The notes: a model not told the origin generated them from the letters alone. A stretch of 64,000 bases of DNA from Lunularia cruciata (GCA_948567375.1 OX419762.1:24320608-24384607), one strand, 5' to 3'; positions 10,622-20,783 are shown, numbered from the stretch's first letter. Numbers and translations: made by a program.

Positions 10622-11374
10622 CAAGAGATTCTAGCGGCTACAAAAACTGACCCACAGATTGCAGAAGCACAATAATCCAAAGGTGTCACCAGTACCCAAG
10701 GACTCACCTTTTGGGATGGCAGATTATGGATCCCAAATGTCCTAGAATTACGCACCACCATTCTAACGGAATGTCATGATTTGGCCATTGCAGCTCATGT
10801 CGAAGTGGATAAGACCTTGGATGCAGTCAAGCGCCATTACTATTGGCCCAAGATGAGCAACGACGTGATGGACTATGTGCGTAGTTGCCTACTTTGCCAA
10901 CAGAACAAAGCTTCTAATCAAGCTCCTGCAAGGCTTCTTCAACCTCCCTCCACTCCTACCCAACGTTGAGAACAAGTGAGTATGGATCTCGTCTGTGAAT
11001 TACCCAAGATCTCCTTAGGGTTTGACTCCATTGTGGTCTTTGTGGACCGGCTCAACAAAATGATTCATGTATGCCCTACCACCAAGGAGGTGACCGCTCC
11101 ACAACTAGCTCAATTATACTTAGATGCAGTCTTTGCTCACCATGGCTTGTCTAGAGTACTCATCACCAATAGAGGCACCCAATTCACCAACTTGTTTTGG
11201 CAAACACTCTTTGGGTTCTTCCAAACCAAGTTGGCCATGTCCACAGCTTACCACCCCCAAACAGATGGCCAAACAGAGTGGGCTAATTGCACAATTGAAG
11301 ACATGTTACGCGGCTTCACCTTAGAAGAGCAAGAGAGGTGGGACACCCTACTCCCGTTGGTGGAATTTGCTTAA
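10622..11374 (+). pseudogene. Integrase catalytic part of element 1
   Basis: A His-His-Cys-Cys zinc domain is visible as HDLAIAAHVEVDKTLD...CLLCQQNK near 10772-10910. The core follows: SMDLVCELP (first Asp), LITNRGTQF near 11160 where the second catalytic Asp reads Asn, and TDGQTEWANC (Glu). The Asp-to-Asn change would abolish strand transfer. Stops at about 10672 and 10966 also interrupt the frame. Confidence 0.8.
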
Positions 11375-11808
11375 AAAAATTTAGTGAATGCATCCACCCA
11401 AGTTACTCCGTTCTTCCTCATGTATGGTGAGCATCCCTTCACACCTTCTAGCTTGATGAAGATCCATCTAGTGGCTACCAAGGTCGATGCAGTCAACACA
11501 TTTGTTTCTAGAATCCAACAAGGTGTGGAGAGTGCCAAGCACAAATTACAGGTTGCACAAAATTGACAGAAGCAGTATGCTGATGCACACCATCGGCACA
11601 TGGAGTTCAATGTTGGGGATCAAGTGTGGCTATCGACAACCAACCTCACACTAGTTGGACCTTGTAAGCTCAGACCTTGTTTTATTGGGCCTTTCTTGAT
11701 TCTTTGTCGCATCAGCGCTGTGGCCTATCACCTTGAGCTACCACCACACATGAAGATCCATCCAGTCTTTCGTGTCTCCCTACTACGCAGATATCCCTCC
11801 CTACTACT
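11375..11808 (+). pseudogene. Integrase C-terminal module of element 1
   Basis: After a stop at 11372-11374 the frame resumes: QVTPFFLMYGEHPFTP, then FNVGDQVWLSTTNL, KLRPCFIGPF, and HPVFRVSLLRRYPS. This is the GPY/F module of Ty3 integrases. A chromodomain would normally begin within the next ~50 codons, but the sequence jumps into LTR at about 11809. Confidence 0.75.
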
Positions 11809-11878
11809 TCCTTGGGGAATCGATGGTTTGAGTGTGCAATCTATGTTTTCTTTCTTCTCTTGTCCTCGGGGTATTACA
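11809..11878 (+). repeat. Remnant of the 3' LTR of element 1
   Basis: About 70 bp match the end of the 5' LTR (CTTGGGG-ATCGATGGTTTGAG through GGGGTATTACA). The rest of the LTR, the polypurine tract and the end of pol are deleted. Confidence 0.85.
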
Positions 11879-12191
11879 ATTTATTGCTAATTCTTTGAGT
11901 GGACATGATCCTCAAATTGTGCAAGCATACGGATTGGGACACAAAGGTGCACAACCAAGAAGCATTTTGGTGAGGTTTAACTTAGAAACTCAGAGGAATT
12001 CAGTGATGGCAAACAAGGCTATACTGAAGGGGCGGCGCATCTGGTTGGACCCGGATCTCACATCTCTCCAATGGCAAGCAAAGAAAAGAGAATTAGCAAA
12101 AGTGAAGGAGGCTCAACAATCAAGTTTTGTTGCATTCTTGAGAGATAGTAGAGCTCTGATAACTCAAAAGAAACTATCAACTATTGCATAG
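11879..12191 (+). pseudogene. LINE ORF1 C-terminal part, copy E
   Basis: It encodes ADSLSGHDPQIVQAYGLGHKG-like sequence, then RSILVRF, RRIWLDPDLTSLQWQAKK and FVAFLRDSRALITQKKLS, ending at TAG 12189-12191. This is the CTD-like end of ORF1. The bases after the stop are CAC-TTC, against CAA-TTC in four other copies. Confidence 0.75.
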
Positions 12192-13110
12192 CACTTCCAA
12201 ACTCTTAGAGTGTTATTTTGGAATGTTCATGGCCTCACACATACCAAGTACTCTAGCGCTAAGGCTTTGTGGGATGATGCTGATTTGATCAATCTTGTGG
12301 AGACATAGGAACATGAAGGAAACACCATTCAAGATATTGAAGGTTTCACTCTTGTTGGTTCAACTTGGAACAAGCGCATGCAACAAAGAGGAAGGGGCTT
12401 TGGAGGTATTGCTACTTACGTCAGATTTGGCTTTGAAAAATCAGTCTCTTTGATAGGTCAAGATTCAAGTGGACAATACCAATAGCTGAGGATTGGAGGA
12501 GTTGCCACACCTTGCTTCCTTGCTGTCTGTAACTTTGCTCCGTTGACATCACCAATCTATTCAAGTGGAGTTCTCAATACCATGCAGCCTTTCCACTCCT
12601 TCACAAAGGATGTGTTGGAGTTTCAAAGTAAAGGTGCAGTACTTGTTCTTGGTGATTCCAATGCTAGGATCCAAGCCTCTTATATCCCTAAGTTGAGTGA
12701 CCTTGAGAATGATCCTTTCCACAGCTTGATAGACCATTCTAGTGCTTGGTCCCACTCTTCCAAAGATCTTATGTCCAACCCGATGAGTGAGCACTTTTTG
12801 AGCTTTGGTACCAATTGTAGTTTGAAGATCTTGAATTGCCTTTCTCAATTTCCAAAAACTTGTAAAAGCACATGCTTTGCCTCAGGTGTATCAAGCACCA
12901 TAGATTATATGCTCACTTCAGCTAATGATATCCACCTTGTCTCAGATTTTGCTATTTTAGATCCTCAACCAGAATATGACCATGCACCTCTATCTTGTAC
13001 CATCCTTCTTCCTTGCCTCAATAGAACCACATTACCTATTGACCATGCCTTTAGAGGAAAAATTCATCTAGATTTTCACAATAGAGATTTGTACCAACAA
13101 CCTATCTAGG
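12192..13110 (+). pseudogene. LINE endonuclease, copy E (most complete)
   Basis: In the same frame as ORF1, directly after the UAG: LRVLFWNVHGL (Asn), DLINLVET (Glu), FGFEKSVSLIGQ, AVLVLGDSNARI (GD-N block), STIDYMLTS and a final ESDHAPL-type block that here reads EYDHAPL. The order and spacing fit the APE-type endonuclease of L1-like LINEs. Two Trp codons have become stops (near 12307 and 12484). The first in-frame ATG is about 130 codons in, past the catalytic Glu. Confidence 0.8.
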
Positions 13111-13349
13111 GAAATTGAGTTCTATGAAGTGGAGTTCTGATTTTCAACAACAGTTAGTTGAACTTCTTCAATCTACATCAACTTCTACAAATTGGTCAGA
13201 TGCCCTAGGCCCTTGCCTAGGCTAACATTTCATGTGTTTGTATTGTGTTTCCAGCCTTTGTTTCATACAGAAAGTTGGTGAAGTGCAAAAAAAGAGCATT
13301 TTTGAGACTCAAGGAGGCTGAGTTGAGCACTAAACAGATGAGCCATCCC

Positions 13350-13934
13350 AAGGGTAGGCCTTTGATAAGGTGCTCAGGAAATCTCTTAGTGAGAGACTCA
13401 TTGAAGTTGGTGTTTCAACTGATCTGATTGGTGCTATCTCTAGACTCTATGAAAAAGTGGTTGTGGGTGGGTGACACAATAGGTGTGATTCAAGGTTGTT
13501 CTTTATCTCCAACTTTGTTTGGAATCTTCATCGATGATCTAGAGAGATGTAGTGCTTCTCTCCACCAATCCACAAAGTTTACAGAAGTAGTTGGATTCTC
13601 TACTTTGCTTTTGCAATCAAAAAAAGATGGAGGTGAACCTTGACAAGTCCAAGGTGATTGTGGTGGGTTCCAAAGGTGTCACACCTTTCTATTTTGATGG
13701 ACAGTAATTGGAGCAATTTTTTTCCTAACAGTACTTAGGCCTTGAGTTTTCTCATGACTATAGTTCATCTACTTGTGTGAAGATGAGAATCAATGTAGGG
13801 TTTAGAGCTTTGTATTCACTCATGAATCGCTCTAGACTTGCTAATCTTACCACATAGGAGTTGAAGAAGGTGTTGTTCCCAACTCTTGTGCAGCTGGTGC
13901 TTCTTTATGGTGTTCACATTTGGGGTCTAGGTAC
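13350..13934 (+). pseudogene. LINE reverse transcriptase pieces, copy E
   Basis: It contains FDKVLRKSLSERL-type sequence, IGVIQGCSLSPTLFGIFIDDLER, then KMEVNLDKSKVIVVGSKGV. The YADD box falls in the deletion at about 13546. The last bases before the Ty3 insertion, GGGGTCTAGGTAC, continue at 21476 as TAAGAAGACATGG. Confidence 0.75.
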
Positions 13935-14616
13935 TGTAACACCCATTTGTGCATGTGTGTGGTATTGTGATATTTAGCTTGGTATTACAAGTACTTAAGA
14001 GATATTATTTAAATAGAGATAAATGATGGTTCTATATTATTCATGGTTAGCTAAAGTTAGTCATAGCTAAGATAGAGCGGACCTTACTTTAAAGGAAGTA
14101 GAAAAGATGAGCACCACTATTTTGGATTTTAGTGTGTTGACTTGATATTATTCCTAGGTGTTTGGCTTTGAGGAAAGAGTTGAGAACTCTTGGGCCCGCA
14201 AGCCTTTTTGTTTTGGATTCTTCTTTAGTCCAAGGATAGCCCATGTGAAGGAATCCTTGACTTAGTGGTTGGGTCAAGATAAGACCACATGCTTAGGGGA
14301 ATATGCCCATGTGAATGGATATTCCTTTCTACTTTTTGACTTTACTTGACTTTTAGTCTAGTAACTTGAGTTACTACTATAATTAGTAACTTTGGTACGT
14401 AACTATTTCACAAGTATATAAACAAGGGGTGAGGAGGTACTCATCATCCTTTCATTTGCAACTATCTCTCTCTCATTGAGTTCTCTAGTGAGCAATGTCT
14501 TGAGTCTTGGAATGTTAGCCTTGGAGGAGTATGATGGAGTTGGGGCTCCTTGCCTTCTTAGTCCATGGTGCACTACCATAATAGCCATCAGAGGTTCATG
14601 CTGAGTGAAAGATTTT
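13935..14616 (+). repeat. 5' LTR of element 2
   Basis: It begins TGTAACACCC and matches 20784-21475 throughout except at the 3' edge. There the 3' LTR reads GAGAGACAGGCCGGCTCACA, while this copy has GAAAGATTTT directly before the primer site; about 14 bp including the terminal CA appear deleted. An ACAAGTATATAAACAAGG box at about 14409-14426 is the likely core promoter. Confidence 0.9.
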
Positions 14617-14633
14617 TGGTTCCATTGTCGGGA
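14617..14633 (+). other. Primer binding site, diverged tRNA-Asp type
   Basis: TGGTTCCATTGTCGGG is a degraded form of the TGGCGCCGTTGCCGGGGA-type site used by plant Tat/Athila elements. Confidence 0.6.
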
Positions 14634-16179
14634 TTTCTCTAGAAGGCAAGATAATGTTCCGCGTTCAATTCTACATTAGGTAGAAGGAGGCTATGAGAGC
14701 TCACTTGGAGAGAACATTAGGAGAGGAGAGGGCTGAACTTATGTTAGAGAACCAAGATCCATTTTTATACCCTGTAGTTCATTATGATGTCTTTGAGGTG
14801 ATTTTGTACATCTTGTACACATGAGAGGAATTGGAGAGATTGTGTGAGGTGGATTGCAGATTTTGGGGATTAAGGTGATTTTGGGCAAAATCTCAAGTTT
14901 GAGATCTGGATTTGAAATTTCTACACATGATAGCTTGGATTATCTTCTAGTTAGCACACTTAAAACTATTGTGAGAGCTACTATGCGCACAGGGTTAGAA
15001 TTTTTGAAAGTTGATAGGGTAAAGTGCTCCCGCAACTGCATGCTCTCTTGAAACTTGTGCAGAGTCTGCCATCTCTTCAATTTTTGGTGAGTTGTCCTGA
15101 AAATTTTCAAGAAAATTGAAAGCATTGTATACTCCCTGTTGCCACAAAAATTAGAGAGAGATCATTTTTGCGCATAGAGTAATGAGTTTTTGAAGTGAGT
15201 GGGTGGTTTCCAGACCAAATCTGAAATATATGTGCTGAATAGAAAGGTGTCTAGGGCAAATGGCTCAATGAAAAGATCTGAAAGTTTGTAGGGAGGGAAG
15301 CCTTAGAGTTTTGATCAAGTGTGAAAAATTTCAGAGGACTGTGACATACCGGTTGGGAGATTTAGGTGACATTGTGAGGAAGGGTCAATTCTACAGAGTG
15401 GAGATCTCATGCATGAGGAGTTTGAGATCAACAAAAAACATGTTTGAGTGTTTAGATTCATCTTGGGAACATGGAGGGTCATCAAGAGTGGAAATTGAGA
15501 TTATGCAAGGTTCTCCAAGGGTTTGAGGTGATTGGAGGGGTGGATTTCAGGAAAAGAGAGTTTACAATAGAATTTGAAGAGAGTGTTGAGAGGATCCAAA
15601 AACCTACACCACTTAGAGGAAAGAGTGAGTCTAAGTGCTTTCTGTGTGGAGAGAAGGGACATAAGGCAAGTTCATGTCCATTGACCTTTGAGAGCAATAG
15701 ATTGAGGGAAAGGAGAGGCTTACTTGACTTGGGTTTGCATGTTGGACCTTCTTCACCAAGATTGGGAGGGAGAAGATCTAAGACCAAGGAGTTGTGTGAG
15801 GTTTGTGGAGTGGAAGGACTTCCAAAAGGACATGAGTGTAGTGGAGTAAAATCACTTTTGGAGACTTTGGTGAAGGATCTTGGAGAGAGTCTTAGTACAG
15901 CTACAGAAAACTACCACCTTCATCAGCTAGTTCTCAAGATTAGTGATGGAGATAATCTTTCAACTTATGGATAAACTATCCATGAGGGTTCGATTAATAT
16001 GCACTCTAGGATTTGATGTTGCTATAAAAATCTTGGAGCAACCTGAACCTTTTGTGTTCCCTAGGGTGGATTACTCTCAAATGGTGTTAGTCATGTATAT
16101 ACTTTATTAGTCATAGAGTGAGAGAAAAGAAAAGAGAAAAAGAAAATTTGAGAGAAAAGAAAGATAGTGAGAGGTTAAG
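14634..16179 (+). other. Long leader region of element 2 with upstream ORF
   Basis: About 1.55 kb lie between the primer site and gag. Frames at 14854-15051 and 15311-15526 recur as partly open frames in the second copy (54589-54825, 55080-55230), so the region was probably coding. The best piece, 15471-15974, is described separately. I cannot assign a function to the rest. Confidence 0.5.
15471..15974 (+). CDS. Zinc-knuckle protein upstream of gag (element 2)
   Basis: 167 codons are open. CFLCGEKGHKASSC at residues 56-69 is a CX2CX4HX4C knuckle. A second cluster, CEVCGVEGLPKGHEC at 109-123, has unusual Cys-His spacing. The C-terminus has Leu-rich SLLETLVKDLGESL. Gag proper, with its own knuckle, begins 206 bp downstream, so the element has two separate knuckle proteins. 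Tat/Ogre elements are known to carry an extra ORF before gag; whether this is the same one cannot be told here. The start is uncertain, since similar coding may extend upstream in another frame. The relative at 55207-55530 has Cys69 changed to Tyr and an earlier stop. Confidence 0.6.
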   Translation: MEGHQEWKLRLCKVLQGFEVIGGVDFRKREFTIEFEESVERIQKPTPLRGKSESKCFLCGEKGHKASSCPLTFESNRLRERRGLLDLGLHVGPSSPRLGGRRSKTKELCEVCGVEGLPKGHECSGVKSLLETLVKDLGESLSTATENYHLHQLVLKISDGDNLSTYG

Positions 16180-17635
16180 ATGGGGAAACTTCCGGTTTTC
16201 TTTGGCAAGGATGGAGAAGATATGGAGGCCTTTGTGAGAGACTTCAAGAGAGCTTGCATAGGAAACAATGAGAGGAGGAAGAATGGGTGGGCCTCATTAT
16301 TACCAGATTTCTTTGAGGATGCAACACTTACATGGTATGAGTCAAAATACCAAAAGAGAGAGAGGAGAGATGGGCAAGAAGAGTCTTGGGAGACTTTGAC
16401 TTCAGCACTCATTGAGAACTTTCTTCTTGAAGAGAGTTATGAGAGGTTGATGAGTGAGGTTACATTTCTCAAGCAAGGAGATGGAGAGAAAGTGAGAGTG
16501 TATGTGGAAAGAGTGGAAAAGTTAGAGTCTAGATTTTGCATAGTGTTGAGGAAGGGTGGGGATGATGTGGAGACTACAATGATTGGTATAGGGCAATGCT
16601 CACCAAGAATTTTGTGGGAGAGTTGAGACCACAAATTAGAAGCAAGGTGAGATATGAGAAACCTTCTTCCAAGGTTGAAGCTATCAAGATCGCAATTCAT
16701 ATGGAGGAGAGTTTGGAAGGGGATGAGAGTGATTTGGTGGTGAAGGAGGTTGTGCATCCTCCTCAAGGCTACAAGTATGGTGGAACTTCTGATACTTTGG
16801 TGACAAGGGTTGCACCACAAGTAGTAGTTGCTCCAATTCTTGCACCTCCACCAAAGGATCCACTTCAAACCATCATAGAACAACTTGCGGATCTCAAGAT
16901 CAATGTGGTGCAACTATGAGAGAAGAGAGAGGTGGATCAAAATCTAGGGAGAGGGCCTAGGGGTTATGGAAATTATCCATATAGAGGAGTTCAACCAGCC
17001 AACAATTTCAATGATAGAAATTGTTTTGTTGTGGAGGAAGAGGCCATATCCAAAGGAATTGCCCAAATTCCACTTACCATGGAAGAAGGGGTTATGAGGG
17101 AGCCAATAGAGGGAAAGAGGGTGGTAGTGAAACCCAAGTGGCTCCTAATCCAAACAAAGGTAAGGAGATAGCATCCATAGATGTGGTGGAGAGCAAGTAT
17201 GAGAAGAGAGAGTGCTCAAACTCCAAGAGTCTTAATTTGGAGCTTATGGCACAAGAGAAGAAGAGAGCTCATTTTGTAGAGGATGTTCACTCTTCTCAAG
17301 GATTTACTCCAAGCAAGGATACTCCTATGTCTACTAGGAGCACTTGCACCTCAACACCATCAACAAAAAAGACTCCAAGGAAGAAGTTAAGGATGGAGGA
17401 TTTCTTGATTTCAAAGCAACAATGGAACTACAATGTGTTGGAGGATGTTGGTAGTCACAAGGCTAACATCACAGTGGGCCAATTGATTGCTTTGAAGCCT
17501 ACCTTGAGAAAGGAGCTTAGAGGTGGTTTGAGTTCTACAAGGAGCAAGAGGAAGAAGAAGGCAAAAGTTTCAATATCAATGGGGGTGGTGGATGCCAAGC
17601 CAGCACCATGAGAGGCTTGTGAATATGCCTCCAAG
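16180..17635 (+). pseudogene. gag of element 2
   Basis: ATG 16180 opens MGKLPVFFGKDGEDMEAFVRDFKRA; then ASLLPDFFEDATLTWYES, ENFLLEESYERLMSEVTF and RVYVERVEKLESRF follow, a Retrotrans_gag pattern. A frameshift near 16600 and TGA 16917-16919 (Trp in the sister copy) interrupt it. The knuckle CCGGRGHIQRNC near 17025 is in another frame because one G is lost relative to copy 3. A Lys/Ser/Thr-rich linker (17160-17600) leads into the protease; gag and pol appear to share one frame. Confidence 0.8.
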
Positions 17636-17935
17636 ATTGATGTGAGAGTGAATGGTCACAACATCAAGGATGCATTGGTTGATGGAGGATCAGCAATAAA
17701 TGCCATGTCAGAAAGGTTGATGAAGAAGTTGGGTATGATACCCTCAAGACCTTCAACATTTGTGGTGAGCATGGCAAACAAGCAACAAGTTTGACCAGTA
17801 GGGGTGATGGATAAAGTGGTAGTTTCAGTTATTGGAGTTCAAAATCTCATGACTTTCCAAGTCTTGAAGGATTCAAGCTATGACTTACTTCTTGGGAGGC
17901 CATGGTTGAGAGCAACACGCACAACTGATCAATGG
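17636..17935 (+). pseudogene. Aspartic protease of element 2
   Basis: RVNGHNIKDALVDGGSAINAMSE carries the DGGS form of the catalytic loop typical of plant OTA elements. VLKDSSYDLLLGRPWLRA is the second block. A TGA at 17793-17795 splits it. It would process the gag-pol polyprotein. Confidence 0.75.
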
Positions 17936-18928
17936 CACAAAGGGTACTTGACGATTGGGCCATCAAACCATAGAGTCACAGTTCCTATGACTAACACCAC
18001 CGACACTTCACATTTGGATACACCATCTTCTGATTATTGGGAATCAGATTCTGAAGAAGGAGCTTCAGGTGTGGACACAAGCATGGAAGAGGAGACTTCC
18101 ACGGAGGAGGATGAATCCGAATCTGATTCAGATGTGTATCCTTTGTGTGCTATGGATTTTTCACCTAAGCCAGAGGTTTTGAAAGACCCAGATAAATCAC
18201 CATTGACACTTGAGGAGGTAGAGAGAAGGTTATCTATCCTCAAGTATGGTCCAAATGCTACCAAGGAGGAGAAGGTGAGATTTGAGAAGATTTTCCATAA
18301 GTTCATCCATGTGTTTTCTTTTAGTTACAAGGATTTGAAGGAAGTCACCTTGGAGGAGCACAAGATAGAGGTGGAGTCACATGAAAGACCAATCCACCAA
18401 AAGCAATGTCGCATTAGCCCACCAATATCTTTGATTGTGAAGAAGGAGATTGATAAGCTCAAGGAGGCTGGATTTATCTTTGAGGTAGAGAATTCAGAAT
18501 GAGTGTCTCCAATTGTCATTGTGAAGAAAAAGAATGGCAAGCTTTGGGTATGTGTGGATTACAAGAAGCTCAATGCTGTTACCAAGAAGGACTACTACCC
18601 ATTTCCATTCATTGATGAGATCTTGGAGGAGGTTGCAGGTCATGAGAGGTACAGTTTTGGAGATGGTTATAGTGGATTTAACCAAATCAAGATTGCACCA
18701 AAGCATCAACAACTCACCACATTCACCACACCTTGGGGAACTTACGCTTTCAGGGTCATGCCTTTTGGGCTTTGCAATGCTCCAGCCACATTCCAATGGT
18801 TCATGAACAAGGTATTTGAACCTTTTATTGGGAAATTTGTGAGAGACTTCATTGATGACTTTTGTGTCTATGGGAGCAAGGAGGAGCACTTTGAGCACCT
18901 AAATCAAAGTCTTGCAATGCTTGGATGA
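17936..18928 (+). pseudogene. Reverse transcriptase of element 2
   Basis: An acidic linker (SDSEEGASGVDTSMEEETST) is followed by EEHKIEVESHERPIHQKQ, then IDKLKEAGFIFEVENSE. Next are VIVKKKNGKLWVCVDYKKLN, then SFGDGYSGFNQIKIAP, MPFGLCNAPATFQ and FIDDFCVYG with the catalytic Asp pair. TGA 18500-18502 replaces Trp. At about 18928 the frame jumps from LDE to DKEALKAFEELK, losing ~260 bp of the connection domain present in the sister copy. Confidence 0.85.
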
Positions 18929-19395
18929 GGACAAGGAGGCTCTAAAAGCTTTTGAGGAGCTCAAGCTATCCCTTGTTGTAGCTCCAATTCTTGCTAAACT
19001 TGATTGGAGTAAGCCTTTCATCCTCTACACTGATGCTTCTAATGTAGCTATAGGATGCACTCTTAGTCAATTAGACCAAGATGGGCATGATCATCCAATA
19101 GCTTATGCTGGTAGGTAGATGGTTTCAGCAAAGAAGAACTACTCTGTCATGGAGAGAGAAGGGTTGGCTATGATCTTTGGTCTCAAGAAGTTTAGACACT
19201 ACTTGATTGGAGGGAAAGCCACCATTGTCACGGATCACAAGGCTTTGAAGTACATCTTCAACAAGCCTAATGTTGAAGGGAGACTAGCAAGATGGATGAT
19301 ACTCTTGTCTGAGTATGACTACACCATTGAGGATAAGCCAGGAAAGAAACATGCAAATGATGATTTGTTATCTAGAGCCTATGATCATGATGGAG
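18929..19395 (+). pseudogene. RNase H of element 2
   Basis: FILYTDASNVAIGCTLSQ (Asp), YSVMEREGLAMIFGLKKF (Glu), ATIVTDHKALKYIF (Asp) and HANDDLLSRA (Asp) are in order. One TAG at 19116-19118 (Gln in the sister copy) breaks the frame. The catalytic residues are otherwise intact. Confidence 0.8.
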
Positions 19396-20468
19396 ATGAG
19401 CCAGTGGATGATTCCTTCCCAGATGAGGAGCTCATGACAATCTCAATCACTCAAGAGGTTCCAATGGAGTACAAGGAGATTGTGGATTTTGCAACAAGAG
19501 GTAACTATCCAGAAGGGATGCATGCTAGGGAGAGGAAGGCCCTTGCAACAAGATCTAGACCTTACACAATGGTGGAGGATATTCTTTTTCACCAATGAGC
19601 AGATGGTCTACTTCAAAGAGCAGTGGGTAAGGAAGAGTCTATCCTACTCATAAAGGAGTTTCATGAAGGTTTAGTATGTGGAGGACACTTTGTAGGAAAG
19701 GTGACCGCTTTCAAGATTCTAGATGCAGGTTACCATTGGAGAGGGATTTTCAAGGATTGTCTTGATTATTGCAAAACTTGTCATGTTTGTCAAGCTTTTG
19801 CTAGAAAGTCTACATCCACTCTACCACTTAGATCAATTCTATTGCTAGGTCCTTTTGAGAAGTGGGGAATTGATTTTGTAGGTCCTCTCAATAGAACCCC
19901 AAGGAACAATAGGTACATTGTGGTACTTACTGATTACCTTACCAAGTGGGTTGATGCTAGACCATTGAGGGACAAGAATGAAGATGAAGTGGGGAGATTT
20001 TTTTATGAACACATTCTCACTAGGTTTGGATGCCCTTTGGAGTTGGTTTCTGATAGAGGAGGAGAGTTTATAGGAAGCATTACTACAGCCATGCTATGAC
20101 ATTTCTCTATCACACATAGAGTAACTACATCCTATAAGCCAAATTCCAATGGCTTGGCAGAGAGAACCAATCAGACCTTGTGCATGATGTTGGCCAAAGA
20201 TGCAAAAATGGAGGAGGCTAAACATCATTGGGACGAGAGGATTTATGCAGTTTTGTGGGAGTATAGGACAACCATGAAGACTTCCACCAGATATTCTCCA
20301 TTTCAGTTGGTGTATGGTATTGAGTCTACCTTACCTATTCACTTTGATCTTCCTACCTTCCAAAGCATTCATAGGAGATTGAAGAAAGCACAAGGAGGTG
20401 ATGCAGAGAAGTCAAGGAAGGATCAACTCATGGAGTTGGAAGATGCAAGAGCAGTTGCTATGGTTTGA
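19396..20468 (+). pseudogene. Integrase of element 2
   Basis: The zinc domain reads HEGLVCGGHF...CKTCHVCQAF (HHCC). The catalytic core keeps GIDFVGPL (Asp), ELVSDRGGEF (Asp) and NSNGLAERTNQ (Glu). TGA at 19596 and TGA at 20097-20099 (an Arg CGA in the sister copy) interrupt it. The final TGA at 20466-20468 is also present at the same codon in the sister copy. Confidence 0.8.
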
Positions 20469-20735
20469 GTGGAGCAAGCCCAAAGGAAACAAAAGGAGAG
20501 CTATGACAAGAGGCAAGGCAAGAAGAAGGTGGAGACTTTGAAAGAAGGTGATTGGGTAATGTTGTTTGATTCCATTCGATTCAAGAGTGTGCAAAAGAAG
20601 TTTTTGCCTAAGTTTTTTGGACCTTTCATAGTGGAGAAGGTGTGGGGCAATTACACCAATGATCTCAAGGAGTTGGGAGGAAGAAACTTTGATAGGATTA
20701 ACCATGATAAGTTGAAGATGTACCATAGAAGGTAG
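20469..20735 (+). pseudogene. Integrase C-terminal extension of element 2
   Basis: 88 codons continue in frame after the shared TGA: EQAQRKQKESYDKRQGKK, then EGDWVMLFDS, KKFLPKFFGPFIVEKVW and NHDKLKMYHRR. This is the GPY/F module. It ends ~50 bp before the LTR, so pol is the last ORF. Confidence 0.75.
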
Positions 20736-20770
20736 AGAGACCTTCACTTTGAGGACAAAGTGAAAACTTA

Positions 20771-20783
20771 GTCTGGGGGTAAA
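20771..20783 (+). other. Polypurine tract region, element 2
   Basis: GTCTGGGGGTAAA lies immediately before the 3' LTR; the sister copy has GTCCGGGGGTAAA in the same place. It would prime plus-strand synthesis. Confidence 0.65.

Larger units (their letters stand above)
6210..11878 (+). mobile_element. Ty3/gypsy chromovirus-like LTR retrotransposon, element 1
   Basis: A 5' LTR, iMet primer site, gag, PR, RT, RNase H and integrase follow in Ty3 order. Only the last ~70 bp of the 3' LTR remain. Flanks GTTTA (left) and ATTTA (right) are a 5-bp target duplication with one change, inside LINE ORF1. Chromovirus affinity rests on the integrase tail (KLRPCFIGPF...VAYHLELPPH...HPVFRVSLLRRY) and the iMet site. 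The chromodomain expected next is absent because the 3' deletion starts right there. Frameshifts and stops occur in every domain. Confidence 0.9.
11879..13934 (+). mobile_element. LINE copy E, second piece
   Basis: It resumes exactly where 6209 stopped, beginning with the second target copy ATTTA. It holds the end of ORF1, the complete endonuclease, a linker and parts of RT. A ~69-bp patch of LINE 3'UTR, including the hairpin at 13204-13221, is spliced into coding sequence at 13187-13255 in place of ~130 bp. Two RT deletions are at about 13340 and 13546, the latter joining GATCTAGAGAG to ATGTAGTGC. The second Ty3 element interrupts it at 13935. Confidence 0.85.

Noticed and set aside
12561-12848. 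Minus-strand ORF (MRKAIQDLQTTIG...), also found opposite other LINE copies at 740-973, 29268-29477, 37880-38116 and 41250-41537
   Set aside because: It recurs in five LINE copies, which looked like an antisense gene, but it lies exactly opposite the endonuclease GDFNA-to-SDH region and is explained by that conservation.
16107-16412. Minus-strand ORF near the gag start, repeated at 55844-56155
   Set aside because: Conserved only because it lies opposite a conserved gag frame; no motif of its own.
18034-18306. Minus-strand 90-codon ORF
   Set aside because: Shadow of the acidic protease-RT linker of element 2.
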